A stretch of DNA of 64,000 nt from Gautieria morchelliformis (GCA_015179125.1 WHVA01000087.1:124001-188000); one strand, 5' to 3'. Shown: positions 42,300-53,739, numbered from the stretch's first letter. Translations and numbers: made by a program. Notes: generated by a model from the sequence alone, not told the origin.

Positions 42300-43010
42300 G
42301 GACTAAGTTTTGCGTAGTGATGTGGGGTTAGAGCGGACGGCGGAAGGTGTCTATATAAGATTATGGTCATGGGTGCTGCCAGGTCAACAGATATTCATAG
42401 CATCCTATATCAGTGCCGCAACATGGCACAACTTTCAAGCCTTGGCTGAAGGTCTGATAGACGAATATCATATGGAAAGAATTAACAGTTTGTTATACTA
42501 CGTAGAAGCATCAGATAGCTGGCCGCTCGGGCGAGTAATTGAGGCTTCCAATTGGCTTTTTGCCAGGAGTTGTTATTACTCCGATTTGCATGGGCGGAAT
42601 GGTCGTCAAGAGCCATTTGGAATTTGTCGTCATGTAAGCACACTTGGCACTCATTCATGACTCACAGCGCCGTGTCAGCGCAACACCACATGAAAACCAA
42701 CCGCAACACAGCTCACTGAGGTGTATTAAGATGACGCATCTCCAGTGTGTTACCTTTGAAGAGGAAGCGAGATGAGATGATATAAAAGATCTAGCCAGGC
42801 CAGAGCGACGTCATACATGTGGCTGTAATTCTATAGCGATGCTGGATGATCTCGGCAGATGTATCAGCCCGTGTCAATGTTGCTGGATGCTGTATGGGGC
42901 CACGCCGTTGATTCTCATTCTGGCGGCATGTCCTGCGCGACGTGTGAAGAGGTCGTATGGAGACGCCATCGAATATCAAATGGAGCACCTGACATGGTAT
43001 CCGCGATATT
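42300..43010 (-). repeat. Inverted duplication arm 1 (pair about 50890-51660)
   Basis: Reverse complement of 42830-43000 matches 50990-51145 (CTTCATACGACCTCT, CCAGCAACATTGACACG, GAGATCATCCA). The promoter and DUF6533 coding region also match between the two loci. Divergence is substantial and indels are frequent. Together with the genes, the two arms span about 41882-43010 and 50890-51943. Confidence 0.65.
42340..42355 (-). promoter_or_regulatory. TATA box of the DUF6533 gene
   Basis: On the minus strand, ATCTTATATAGACACCTT lies about 60 bases before the start codon. The corresponding site upstream of the paralogue is ATCCTATATATACACCTT at about 51569. The surrounding 100 bases are conserved between the two loci. 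Confidence 0.55.
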
Positions 43011-43254
43011 GTGCTCTCGGGGTATCATCTATTGATATAGAGTTGTGCCCGGTGGCCCAGGAAGCTACTGAGGTGAGCTGCGACGTGTTTGCAGTTCTAA
43101 CTTGGTATGACATACTAGTATGAAGACAACACCACCTAACAGGAATATAACGTATAGGTCCTCTAGCATTGCTTGTACAGTCATCCGCTGTAGTGGATCA
43201 TAATGTCAGCCCCCTTAGAACACCGGTAACAAGCTAACCTGGTTGGATCCACAG

Positions 43255-43563
43255 TCAAACAATGTAAGCAACATTACCTAGACTCACTTCATCGAGTTTC
43301 ACAGTATTTCCTTGCATGCGTATAGCGTTATCGACCGGATACTGGCGATTCTGAGCGAATTGAGGTTTCGTCGTGCGTGGACACATCAGAATGTTGGCAA
43401 GGGCGAGCGCTACCAAACCAAGACAACATGGAACACCGACGCCTGCCTCGATAACTAAAAGGAATTGCAGGAGCATGACACAGTCACAATATATGGACGA
43501 CGCTGGGTTCCTTGGGGAGCTCGCAGTGTCGGACCACACGAGTGCACCGCACCCGCACCGCAC
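43255..43563 (-). pseudogene. Probable C-terminal fragment of a membrane protein
   Basis: The minus-strand frame contains a hydrophobic helix (QFLLVIEAGVGVPCCLGLVA) and a polar tail ending LGNVAYIV. This is the arrangement at the C-terminus of DUF6533-type proteins. It lies upstream of the 42289 gene on the same strand, so it would be the end of a separate tandem copy. The N-terminal exons are not recognisable. Confidence 0.35.
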
Positions 43564-44221
43564 GATACCCGCGTCACACGCGACGTGGGGCCGGAGGCAC
43601 GTGCGGTCGATCCTGCTGGATTATGATTATGGGGTAGTGTACGATGGGGCGATATATGACAGGACAGACCGAGATGGATGGCGGCAAACCAACGAGCACA
43701 GCACGAGAGGACGCGACGTCACAACAATACGAGACGATAAAGCAGCAGAACAACGTCGACATGGAAACAAATTCCCTGGCAAGAATCATGATCCTGATCC
43801 TGATGGCAGTGGGTGGGTGGTCTTGTCTGGACGTCCCTCCCTTTCCACCCTGCCCATCCTCACTCTTGTTCCATTGCTTGTCGCTGAGCTATGTGGAGCA
43901 CCCGTGGCCGGAGGAAGAAACACAAATAGACACATAAACACCACAATTCAAGGTCCCCAATCATCGCACAGCGCGCATCCCCAATCACCCATCCCTTCTC
44001 AAGCCCCTTTCCCCCAAATATGGCGTCTCCCCCTCTCGTGCGTACGTGATACGTGGCGGCCCAGCACGAATCAGCGCTACGAAGGAGACGTGGAGGCAGA
44101 GAAGGATAGCGAGGGATTAATATTAAGCATTGACGATCTGATGGGTGAGCTCCAACGTTACGGCGCTGGCGAGAGGGCCGAGGGTCGGGCATTACATATT
44201 TTCGGAGATACGTCGGGTTGA
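43373..44221 (+). CDS. Hypothetical ORF, 282 codons
   Basis: A long open frame rich in Arg, His, Thr and Asp, with a mildly hydrophobic segment near residues 155-175 (LSTLPILTLVPLLVAELCG). It overlaps the membrane-fragment frame on the other strand. No domain is recognised. Composition is only partly protein-like, so it may be a chance frame. Confidence 0.25.
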   Translation: MRGHIRMLARASATKPRQHGTPTPASITKRNCRSMTQSQYMDDAGFLGELAVSDHTSAPHPHRTIPASHATWGRRHVRSILLDYDYGVVYDGAIYDRTDRDGWRQTNEHSTRGRDVTTIRDDKAAEQRRHGNKFPGKNHDPDPDGSGWVVLSGRPSLSTLPILTLVPLLVAELCGAPVAGGRNTNRHINTTIQGPQSSHSAHPQSPIPSQAPFPQIWRLPLSCVRDTWRPSTNQRYEGDVEAEKDSEGLILSIDDLMGELQRYGAGERAEGRALHIFGDTSG

Positions 44222-44278
44222 GCAACCGCTTGTGAGTTTTGATAAGCAAGGTGCGGCCTCGGCCGCCTCATGGGGCGT

Positions 44279-44840
44279 GGCTTTTTTCTTTCTTTTTTTT
44301 TTTTTTTTCTTTGTCATTTTATTTGACCTTAGGTGTACCTATGATGGTTGCTGCACACATTGTACCCAATAACAGGGTGGGCCTTCTTTCCAGGTGACTT
44401 TGAGCTTGACTGTGAGGGCAACTCTCCCTAGACAGCAGACTCATGCAGTCTGGTAAAGGAGGATCCAAAGATATGAATAACAGCTACCTATATGACAAAC
44501 AACTCACCTGGTAGAGGAGGATCCAAAGAGGAAAAGCTAAAGACCTCTGCCACCAGTGTGCTACCTATATACCTCACACCCCTGATCGAAGTCAGGGACG
44601 TTCACTCCACTCCTGACACACATCCGTGTCCCCGTGGCCTTCGCCTACTACACGCATCTCAACCCACCACCTTTGCCCCATTCGGGGACAATTTCCAAAG
44701 CCAAAGCTTTGGAAACTCGGCTGGACCCTCGAGATGGGTTCAGGTCAGACCGGATCTTGGGTCGGAGCCGAAGCTGAGGCTAGAAATGTCCTCGGGAGGG
44801 GGTTCCCCTGACAATTCCCGGGTTGGGAAGGTTACATAAG
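44279..44840 (-). repeat. Diverged Gypsy LTR preceded by a poly-T tract
   Basis: 44281-44320 is a T-rich run. From about 44395, segments GAGGGCAACTC, CAACTCACCTG and GGATCCAAAGAGGAAAAG line up in order with the Gypsy LTR at 45409-45570 (TAAGGGCAACCC, TCTCACCTGACAAGG, AAATCCAAAGAGAAAAG). It is probably the 3' LTR of the Gypsy remnant whose chromodomain lies at 45056-45265. Confidence 0.55.
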
Positions 44841-45055
44841 CTTTGTTTCGCGTTCTGCCTCTTGGCTTCTCCCATCATCATTGGAATTTGCGGATCATGT
44901 CAGAAACACGCGAGCTTCCCCTCGACAAACTCGACGCTGAGGAATCGGAATCAGGAACGGAAGTGAAATGAACAGACAGAGAGAAAAGCTGAGAACTACA
45001 AGTGTAGCTATTCGGCAAAACGGCCGAGATAAAACATAGCAAAAGAGTGTTGTGT

Positions 45056-45265
45056 CTAACTAAGAAAGTGGCTGTAACATGAGGGAAAGGGAACGGGGGA
45101 GCCGAAGCTTGGGTTCAATTTGAACCCATGGTCCAGGCTTGGCAGGGTAGGCCAAGTGAAAGTCGGTCTCGATCTCAGCCACATGGCCAAGCTCAGTCGC
45201 AAGGACCCATGACATCTGTTCATTGGTAACTTCATAACCAGCCCAGCAGACAAGGTACAGGAGGT
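45056..45265 (-). pseudogene. Gypsy chromodomain remnant
   Basis: Minus-strand reading gives LYLVCWAGYEVTNEQMSWV, with the aromatic cage-type positions of an integrase chromodomain, followed by a Pro-rich tail to the end of the frame. The upstream part is replaced by an L3 LTR fragment. It belongs to a different Gypsy copy from the one starting at 45409. Confidence 0.55.
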
Positions 45266-45275
45266 TACTGTCAAT

Positions 45276-45408
45276 ATTGGTTTTTAGGTGTTAATATCGT
45301 GTATTAGTGAACACAGCGAATGCCCGAATAACTTGTGTGAATAGGTATGCCGTTCGGCGAAGAGGGTGAACCAATAAATGTTCAGAAGATAAGAGGACGG
45401 CCTGATCG
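45276..45408 (-). repeat. L3 LTR 3'-end fragment
   Basis: TGTCAATATTGGTTTTTAGG and GAACACAGCGAATGCCCGAA match the left end of the L3 solo LTR at 36951. It is cut by the Gypsy LTR that starts at 45409. Confidence 0.8.
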
Positions 45409-45898
45409 TGTAAGGGCAACCCTGGCTGGTTGTGTAGATCACACTACCACACAACTGACAAGGGGAAATCCAAAGTATGTATAAATGAACAGAGTAGACA
45501 AGAGAGGGGATTCTCACCTGACAAGGGGAAATCCAAAGAGAAAAGTCTAAGGACCCCCGATGTCAGCGAGCCCGTATTATACTACGCTGCGCAGCCAGGG
45601 ACAACACTTGGCACCCGCGATCAACCCTGCATCCTCCTGACCTCCCTGACCTTTGATCGACCCTTGATGCCACCTATTACGCGAGTCGCTTGATTTCCGA
45701 CACTGTTCTGAGAGTGGAAGTCGGAAATTGGAGTGGAACTGGAAAAGCAAACAGAACTGGTGGAAGTTCTCCCAGAGGCAGAATCATTTCCGAAAGCGGA
45801 GGCGGAGATGGAATCGGAACCGGAACCGGAGTCGGAAATGGAGTCGGAACTGGGTGCGGTGTCAGAATTGGAAATGGAAAACAGGGTGTCCCCTGACA
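45409..45898 (-). repeat. Gypsy 3' LTR, 490 bp
   Basis: It starts TGTCAGGGGACACCC on the minus strand and ends ...GGGTTGCCCTTACA. The first 200 bases are made largely of degenerate TTCCGA(C/T)TCC-like hexamer repeats. Family members: 22175-24189 (solo) and 25629-25862 (partial). Confidence 0.9.
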
Positions 45899-48800
45899 TC
45901 ACCCTGCCTCTAGCGTGCTGTGTCCTCAAAGCACGGGACACGAGGGATTGAAAGGCCAGTGAGCGGATTCGGCAAGGGGCACCAGGGTGTGTCCTATATA
46001 ACTCGCGGATTTTGTCCGGAGCGGAGACATCTCGCCCCGGGACCCACGAATTCTCTTCATACCTATACCCTTCCCATTTCATGAGGAATTGGAGTTGTCC
46101 TCGCACAAACTGGCTGTCCAGGATTCGTTCCACCACATAGTGCTCTTCCCCATCTACAATTTCCAGTGGAGGTGGCGGACAAGCCTTCCTGATAGAGTGA
46201 TAAGTTTTCTAATAGAGTAGGGGTACGGCTTTTTGCTCGAGGCCGAGTTCGGTATAAAGCACAAGGGAGGAAGGTAACTCGAAGTTCGACTAGGGACGAA
46301 GTCAAACAAGACATAAAAGAGGTTCGTGTTCGTTATTGTTCTTCAGTCATACACTGCGTACTACTTATAGCTACTCGGATAGGGGTCTCGGTACGTGGGG
46401 ATAAGCGACGGGGATAGTGGAATTGTGCATATGGTAGGTGCGTACATACCACCGCTACCGTACATCCGTGCTGTGGATCGCTTACTCGGTCTGGCCTGGA
46501 CGTGAGGCGGAAGGGAATACCCTTGTGTGGTGGCTCGAAGGATGAGGCGGGATGGTAGGAGAGACTGGGTAGGAATAATATGTGCGGCTCGAAGGTAATG
46601 GAGAATATATGTTGCGTTCCCTGATCGTGATGTGTGATCGACTCGTTCCATCCTGGTACTCAGCTCGTCAACAGTGCTCGTGCCTCAACTTGACTCGTGA
46701 TACGGATCTAGGTGCTCGGGAGTAATGTGTTGGTCTCGACTCGACTCGGAGATTTAAGGAACTCGGCGGTGGCGTGTTGTACTCGGCTCGACTCGGTGAG
46801 TGTGACTCGGCTCGGACTCGATGAGGGGCTTGTAGGCTCGGGTGTGTGTGCATGTGTCTCGCGGTGCTCGGGGTAAGATTGGATAGTAAGAGGGAGATCG
46901 TTAGAACAAGAGCAATCATGAATAGAAATTGTTGTAAGGAATTCACAGCTGATAAGTCTTTCTTCACGACACTTCCGACCTGGAATTGTGTCCTCAAGCA
47001 CAGGGAGCAACTTCACCACATTGAAGACGGGGTGGAGGCGGGACATGGACATCAGAAGTCAGAGGGGGTATGCATTCCGTCCAACCCTCTGCATGACCGT
47101 GAAGGGCCCCAGGTAGCGGTGGGCAAGCTTCTGCAAAGGGCGTGTGGTGCGGATGTCACTTGCATCTAGATACACCTTGTCTCCAACTTGGTACTCCGGG
47201 GCAGGAAATCGGTGTTGGTTGTAGTACCTTGCCATATCATCCTTGGCCTTCGCAAGGGCCGACTTGGCTTCCAAAAGGGTGGAGTCCACGCGGTCTCCAA
47301 ACTCATTGACTGTCTCGAGTCGAGACTCTGCTTGGCGTGGTTCGAAGCCCATCCGTGGGTGTCATCCGGAGTCAAGCATGAAGGGAGTCTGTTGTGTGGC
47401 GGAATGTACATGGTTGTTGTATTGGAATTCCGCCAGTGGAAGTAACTCGTCCCAGTCATCCTGCCTCTCATTGACAAAGAGGCGGAGATATTGCTCCAAC
47501 TCCTGATTGACCCGTTCCGTCTGTCCGTCACCCTGTGGATGGTATGCTGTGGTGGTAGCCAGCTTTATACCAAGCAGGCGGTAGAGCTCCCGAGTCAGTT
47601 CTGCGACAAACTGCGGACCTCGGTCGGAAACGACTTGCTTCGGGAGCCCATGCAACTTCCAGACATGCGCAAGGAACAGGCGGGCCGCTCCAAGGGCTGT
47701 GATCATTGTGTGCGTCAGAATTAAATGGGACACCTTGCTTACTGAGTCTACGACATTCATGATCGCATCATAGCCATGAGACTCTGGGAGTTCAACAATG
47801 AAGTCGACACTGATGGTGTCCCAGCGGGATTGTGGAACAAGTTCTCCGACGGGCGGATGTCGCTGTGCTTTGGTTCGGAGACAAAGGTCACATGTCTTCA
47901 CATACTGTCCAATGTAGCGGGACATCTGAGGCCACCAGTTGTTCCCAGCCACTAACTCCAGCGTCTTCCACCTGCCAGCATGCCCGGAGACCCGTGTGTC
48001 ATGGTGCTGGGACACAATGCGGCGGCGGAGGTCCGCCCCACCTGGAACATAGACCTTGCCTCTGAAGTGGAGCAGCCCATCATGTTCCGACCATTCTGCT
48101 GCCCGTACAGACCGTGAGTGCCCTTTCCGAAGTTCCTCCACCGCCTTCACCACCGACTCCTCCTTCTCTCCATTCCTGTACTGCCTCTGGATGTCCCGGA
48201 GCATTTCCACTTCCACCCCAACTGCAGTCACTACTTCGAGGGCGCGGATTGCAAAGAGACATGGGAGGAGCAGTGTCATATCAGCATTGTCTCCGCTTCC
48301 ACTTCCATGATCCGCACGGCGGGATAGGGCATCGGGCTTGCCCATGGTGCGGCCGGGGCGGTGGTGGAGCATGAAGTCGAACCGGGACAGGTGTAGGGAC
48401 CACCGTGTTTGTCGTCGGTTCAACTTCTTAGACATGCGGAAGTACTCGAGGTTCTTGTGGTCTGTCCAGATCTTAAATGGGCATAGAGCACCCTCAAGGA
48501 AGTGTCGCCACTCCTCCAGCACTCGGATGATTGCCAGCATCTCCTTGTCGTGGATCTCGTAGTTCCGCTCGACTGGACTAAGGCTTTTAGAGAAGAAGGC
48601 AATTGGATGCCACCCCCACCATCTTCCGATGACTGTTGTGACAAGACCGCTCCGGTAGCTGTGTCGGAAGAATCCACCTCAACTTGATAAGGGAGAGAGT
48701 CATCTGGAAAGATCAGGACTGGGGCAGAAGTGATCAGCTCCTTGAGTTTGTCAAAGGAGGCTTGTTCCGTCTCCCCCCACCGCCATCCAACCTCCTTCTT

Positions 48801-49799
48801 GGTGAGGTCGAAGAGGGCATGGGCATGGCAGGAGAAACCCTTGATGAACCGCCAGTAGAAATTGACAAACCCAATGAAAGACTGGACCTCCTTCTTGTTC
48901 CACGGCATGGGCCAATCCGATACACTGGAAACTTTGACTGGGTCCATTTCCACCTTCCCTTCCGACACAATCACCCCAAGATACTCTATTTGCGTCCGCT
49001 CAAATTCGCACTTTTCCGGCTTGAGACACAGGTTGTACTCCCGGAGCCGTTCCAGCACTCTCCACACAACCTCCCGATGTTGCGACATTGTTTTTGTGAA
49101 GATGAGGATGTCATCGAGGTAGACGCTGACAACCCCTTCTGCTATCATGTCGCGGAAGATGTCATTCATCATCGTCTGGAACGTGGCAGGACTGTTGGTG
49201 AGGCCAAAGAACATGACCTGTGGTTCAACGAGTCCTCGGTTGGTGCGGAATGCGGCCTTCCACTCATCTCCCTCACGGATCCGAACATTATTGAAGCCCC
49301 AGCGGACATCCAGCTTAGTGAAGTACTTTGCCCCACGGAGTTGTGTGATCAGTTCGGAAATGAGTGGAATGGGGTACCAGTTCTTGATCGTGATCGCATT
49401 CAAGGCCCGGTAATCCTGCACAAGTCTGAGCGAGCCGTCCTTCTTCTTGATGAAGAACACCGGAGATGCCATGGGTGACTTGGAGGGGCGGATTCTCCCT
49501 GTACGGAGGTTTTCCGCAAGGAATGCATCGAGCTCTACCTGCTCCTTGGGTGACAGCGGGTAGACCTTGCAGTTGGTGGGCTTTGACCCAGGCTCCAACT
49601 CGATGGCATGGTCCCACAGCTTCCGTGGAGGCAGGGCATCAAATGACTCCTTGGCAAAGACGTCCTTGAACTCCCGCAGGTACTCCGGAATTTCCCCCTC
49701 CACCTTATCATGCTTCTTGGAGGCTTCAGCAAGGCGTTGCGACATATTTCCGGTGGCGTGGATGTGTTCCACTTCCGGTGGAAGGTTCACGTACAGCAA
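45621..49799 (-). pseudogene. Gypsy Pol: RT, RNase H, integrase, chromodomain
   Basis: Reverse transcriptase motifs include SPVFFIKKKDGSLRLV, DYRALN and YLDDILIF. RNase H shows KIWTDHKNLEYF. Integrase has the H2C2 region ending CDLCLRTK, then SVDFIVELP, SDRGPQF and PQGDGQTERVNQ, with D, D and E all present. The C-terminal domain has the YQVGDKVYLDASDI and RYLGPF segments. The chromodomain reads QFLMKWEGYRYEENSWV. The last frame continues through the LTR start to 45621, adding a Ser/Asp-rich tail. Frame changes near 48650 and 47360 and an insertion at 46205 inactivate it. Confidence 0.88.
46205..46949. mobile_element. 745-bp insertion in the Gypsy integrase-chromodomain linker
   Basis: TGATAAG occurs on both sides (46198-46204 and 46950-46956). 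Removing the insert plus one TGATAAG restores an open linker between the integrase C-terminus and the chromodomain. The insert has no coding frame but is rich in CTCGG and CTCGACTCGG units (about 46620-46830). The ends are not TG...CA, so the class is unclear. Confidence 0.65.
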
Positions 49800-50560
49800 G
49801 CGCTCCCCTTCCGCCAGAGTCTCTTCTGGGCCGAGTCGTATGACATTGGAGTCGGAATTGGAATTGGAATTGGAAGTGGGATCTGGTTCAGATTCCGCTT
49901 CCGAGTCTTATTCTGCAAGGAGTGGATGGGGGCCAGAACGACATGTCTGTATGAGCCGTTCGGTCTTCCGCTGCTCCTGGCGCTCCTTCCGCACTTCCGA
50001 CCGCTCGTCCTTCAGGCGCCTATTCTTTTCGAGCTTGCCCCATGCCTTGCATGGGCAGCGTGCGTCCTCCACGGGGAAGCCACCCACGTCCCAGTACGCG
50101 TGCTGCTCGTGCAGGAAGGAGCCGCCGCTCGGGGACAGGCTGGGAAGAACTTCATAAGCTCGTGATGGCCGGTGGGCAAGGGCGGGAAGGGCCCACCACG
50201 GGGTGGAGGGCGGGGCGGGACATGAGGGGCGGGAGGGTGGAGTCTAGGGAGCAGCGAGTGGCATTCGGTAAGAGACACGAGGGACTGGGCAACGGGACGT
50301 ACCATCCGCATCTCCAGGGTTGTGCTTGTGTCTCTGTGTGGGTAATGCTGGTGGATGTATGGATGGCGAGACATGGTGGAGAGGACAGCAAACGTGTCAT
50401 CCAGGATGGACGGCCTGTTTATATGGAAAGGGAAATACCGTATACTGCACTCGTTCCCCTTGCTGGCCTCATCTACACCCGGCACAGACACACACACCCC
50501 ACCTCCCTCCGCTGGCAGACCCAAGGGGAACATCGTTATAAGTTCAAGATATGAAGCCTG
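49800..50560 (-). pseudogene. Gypsy 5' coding remnant and leader
   Basis: 49910-49840 encodes a Ser/Asn/Asp-rich stretch before the RT region. 50040-49925 encodes a Lys/Arg/Glu-rich segment (RRLKDERSEVRKERQEQRK) closed by a stop. 50381-50150 on the same strand reads MSRHPYIHQHYPHRD..., then a Pro-rich stretch ending GHHELMKFFPAC, resembling the start of a Gypsy Gag. The middle of Gag and the protease are deleted. No 5' LTR is recognised upstream. Confidence 0.45.
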
Positions 50561-50889
50561 GGAGGGGAGGCTGTTAGTTTTATGTGAGGGGAGGTGAACT
50601 GACGTTTGGAGTGGCCGGGTAAAATACGTGGCCGGGATGACATGTGCGTATCATGGAAAGGCAACAATGTCAGGGCTTGTTGTCTGTGTCCATGTCCGTG
50701 TCAGGTGTGTATGTTTGCCTTTGTTTGGTAGGTTCCTCATTCTCCGAGCTCCGCTCAGAATCATCAGTAAGTATCCGGGCGTTAAGTGTTTATGAAGTTC
50801 GATGGGGATGTGCTGTGATACTGCCTAAATATTCTCAGTAGGTGGCACTGTCGTCATTCTAATAATAGCATAGATAAAACAACAAACAC

Positions 50890-51660
50890 GTTGCAGATCA
50901 CCCTGGGCTTTCCCAGACACAGCTATATGGTCATCGTCACAGCCGATACACTGAATGCACGATGTCGTTGTTACCAGTCGTTGTGCCTCATGTCGAAATT
51001 CCATGGTCTCTTCATACGACCTCTACCCACGCCAGGACATACTGCCAAAATCAGAAATTTCCTGTATCGCTATATCCAGCAACATTGACACGAGCTAGTA
51101 TGCCTGCAGAGATCATCCAACGTCGCTTTAGAAGACAGACCCATGCAATCTCTGGAGATTGAGGTGAGATCTCCCAATCGTCTCGCTTCCTCGTGTTCCC
51201 TTCTTTATAACACACTGGATACTATGCTGCATCTTAATACCCGTCAGTGAGCCTTCCCGCAGTTGGTTTTCATGTGTCGTTATGCTGACACGGAACTTGC
51301 AGTCATCAATGAGTGCCGGGTGTGCTTCCATGACATGAAGTTTTATACGCATTTTCGAGACCATCCGCGGATATAATAACCAGTTCCTGGGAAGAACCCA
51401 AGGCTCAATTACTCGTCCGAGCAGATCGCTGTATCTGATCCTTCGACCTTGTATTAATCATTTTACACATGGCGTTCTTCTATCAAACCCCCCCACCTTG
51501 CAAATTGTGCCATGCTTCGCTGATGGGATGTTGTGAATATCTGTTGACCTGGCAGCACCCATGGCGAGAATCCTATATATACACCTTGCGCGATCTGCTA
51601 CTTTAACCCCACATCGCTACGCACAACTTAGTCCCTCGTCTGCATCCCAGATTTTCTTGC
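50890..51660 (+). repeat. Inverted duplication arm 2
   Basis: Counterpart of the 42300-43010 arm in opposite orientation, ending at the DUF6533 paralogue. It shares AATATCTGTTGACCTGGCAG, CTTAGTCCCTCGTCTGC and further upstream blocks. Confidence 0.65.
51569..51586 (+). promoter_or_regulatory. TATA box of the DUF6533 paralogue
   Basis: ATCCTATATATACACCTT lies about 90 bases before ATG 51668. It is conserved with the promoter of the 42289 gene. Confidence 0.55.
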
Positions 51661-51667
51661 TTATATC

Positions 51668-51943
51668 ATGTCTCAGGCGGACCCCTCTGCTGAAATCCAG
51701 GCGCTATCAGACCTGTATGTACTTACCACATTAAGTGGGATGCAGAAGAACTCACCTGAACTAGCTTTGCGCTCAACTCAGTCACCCTCGCAACGCTTGG
51801 TATGGGTATATTCCCTGGCCAATTCCACGATTTCCATAGCTAGTTATACAGCACTGCTCATATACGGCACTCTCCCCACACTGCCACATCAGGAAAACAC
51901 CAAAAACCTGGTAGCCGAGCCCAAAAATGTAAGACTTGGTTAA
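51668..51943 (+). pseudogene. DUF6533-type gene, truncated paralogue
   Basis: MSQADPSAEIQALSDLYVLT... parallels the 42289 protein through TALLIYGTLPTLP and then diverges into a short unrelated tail with a stop at 51943. The conserved EVRYIW...LLARY segment is missing. It is either 3'-truncated or spliced into exons I cannot identify. Confidence 0.6.
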
Positions 51944-52595
51944 AAATATATTTATCTATAGAAGTAATTTCAGTAGTGCAAAGTACTAATATAAGTTCAC
52001 CTATAGAAGTAATCTATACATGCGTATAAGTAAAGTGAACATAAGAAATATGCCAAATGTCTTACCTCAGTAGTTGCGCGAGTGCAAAGTACTGAGGAAA
52101 CAGGGGCTTCTAGCTACCTGCTATATAGTGTAGAAGAACAATGGAATCTAGACTACAATAGGCATGTAGAACAATAGACGAGTGGAACAATGAGACTGCG
52201 GCGCATATTGTGTCACAATGGGGTGACATGGGGTGACGCGGTTTGCCCCTGGCTTACGTGTTCTCCTCCTACAAAAAATACATCGGCCGACGGGTGCTAC
52301 TGCTGTCCACGTAACTCGGGCCTGCCTATGTAGCATGCGTAGGCCGATGTATATCATGTATATTGCAGATGCCTCCGTAACCTCCATAGGCTGAGGGAGC
52401 GGCTCTTGGACCCATACCACCACCTTCCACAATTTTCCCACGGTCCGACAGGCCCAGTTCAGCCTCGCAGACCCAAGGACAGGCCCAAGACAGCTAAGTT
52501 CTCTCTCTATTTGCACGCGTGCTGATACATCCACATGTATCTACAATCCATGCTGACCCCCCCCCAGCATCCCTGTCGGTTCACAGTCACAGGGA
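51944..52595. other. Interval without gene; possible LINE 3 leader
   Basis: No motif is visible to about 52530. A CCCCCCCCC run at 52557-52565 and the sequence just before ATG 52596 may be the 5' leader of LINE 3. Confidence 0.35.
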
Positions 52596-53244
52596 ATGGG
52601 GACGTTGGCGCCCAACCAGACCATCCCGCAAAGCAGGACGATCCGCTCGCCGACACCAGTACCTGATCCAGGCGACCCGGTAGCCGTCCTGAACGCCAAG
52701 GGAATCAACGAGGGAAACAGAACCGACATATCTGCCCTAGCTACGGTCCTCGAATCCTTCAGCGACTTCAAGCGAGGCACCTCCTGGAACCTAGGCAAAG
52801 AAGGCGCTATACAACTAGTTGCCATCACTAAGCTGCTAAGAGAGGCCTCACACTTGTATGGCGACAACAGAGTAGCGACCAACACCGACCTGCAGAAGGC
52901 CGTCTCCGACATCAAGGAAGTGGTCACCAGCGCCCACGGTCAGCCCTCCACAGCCCAGGCCGGTATCTCCTATGCTGCTGTCGCCAAACGAGGTCTGGGA
53001 ACCGCATCAGCCCAGGGCAACATCCAAAAACAGAAGATGGCTGCCGAGCTACAACAGAAACAGATCTTCTTATCGATGAAGAACGTCCCAAAAGACGCCA
53101 CCATCTTCAGATGGGAGCCAGCGGTTGTCACAAGGTACTGTAGTGACATAATCGCTAACTACTTTGAGGACAGCCCAGACAATGCCCTGCCGATGGCCCA
53201 GCCCCTGCGAGGCATCACCAAATTGGCCATCGGTAACATCACCC
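52596..53244 (+). pseudogene. LINE 3 ORF1, cut by Copia C
   Basis: An open frame of about 216 residues contains ISYAAVAKRG and QKQIFLSMKNVPKD, typical of basidiomycete LINE ORF1 proteins, and ends at the Copia C LTR at 53245. The frame then reads on artificially into the LTR. It differs in sequence from LINEs 1 and 2 and so represents a second LINE family. The rest of this element is not in the window. Confidence 0.65.
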
Positions 53245-53738
53245 TGTTGGGTGCATTTATGCTCCTGCACCCAAAATCAAGCATAATATATTTGATTTAT
53301 TGTATGGTGTTTCAATTTCTTCTCACATTGTTCTTGTACCATGCATCCATTTCTCTGATTATTTTCGAAAATTTCCTGTCACTCCCTACCTCTCCATTTC
53401 ATCTTGTTATTTCTATTTTCACAAGCGGCTGCACCCAGCGGAGTCTGAAATGACTTCGACGCACGAGCTCTTGGGCGCTAGAGGGCCGGGTAGTAGTACA
53501 TGCACAGTGAGACAGATTTTCCCCTCTCTCAGTGACAACTAAATTCACTGAGAGAGGCAAGTAAATTAGTCTAGTATTCTCTCGATTTATTGACGAAATT
53601 CTCTGTAGTGAATTAATTTCTAGGTAGTGTATAATATATTTAAAGTGACAACTAAATTCACTGAGAGAGTGAATTAATTTCTAGTCTTCTTTTGAGCACC
53701 AAGTCCAACCCTACTGCCTATAATTCCTGTCCTCTACA
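53245..53738 (+). repeat. Copia C 5' LTR, 494 bp
   Basis: Starts TGTTGGGTGCATTTATGCTC, ends CCTCTACA. It contains short tandem CTCTCAGTGACAACTAAATTCACTGAGAGAG-type inverted repeats (53518-53555, repeated near 53645-53675). The solo LTR at 34025-34513 is its reverse-oriented relative. Confidence 0.9.
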
Positions 53739-53739
53739 G

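Larger units (their letters stand above)
45409..50150 (-). mobile_element. Ty3/Gypsy (chromovirus-type) retrotransposon, 5'-incomplete
   Basis: The 3' LTR is 45409-45898. Coding is on the minus strand in Gypsy order: reverse transcriptase and RNase H (49799-48420), RNase H tail and integrase (48540-47362), integrase C-terminus (47352-47059) and chromodomain (46136-45960). A 745-bp insertion sits at 46205-46949. Gag, protease and the 5' LTR are largely missing; only a possible Gag start and a Lys/Arg/Glu-rich piece remain at 50380-49900. Frame changes near 48650 and 47360 mark it as defective. Confidence 0.9.
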
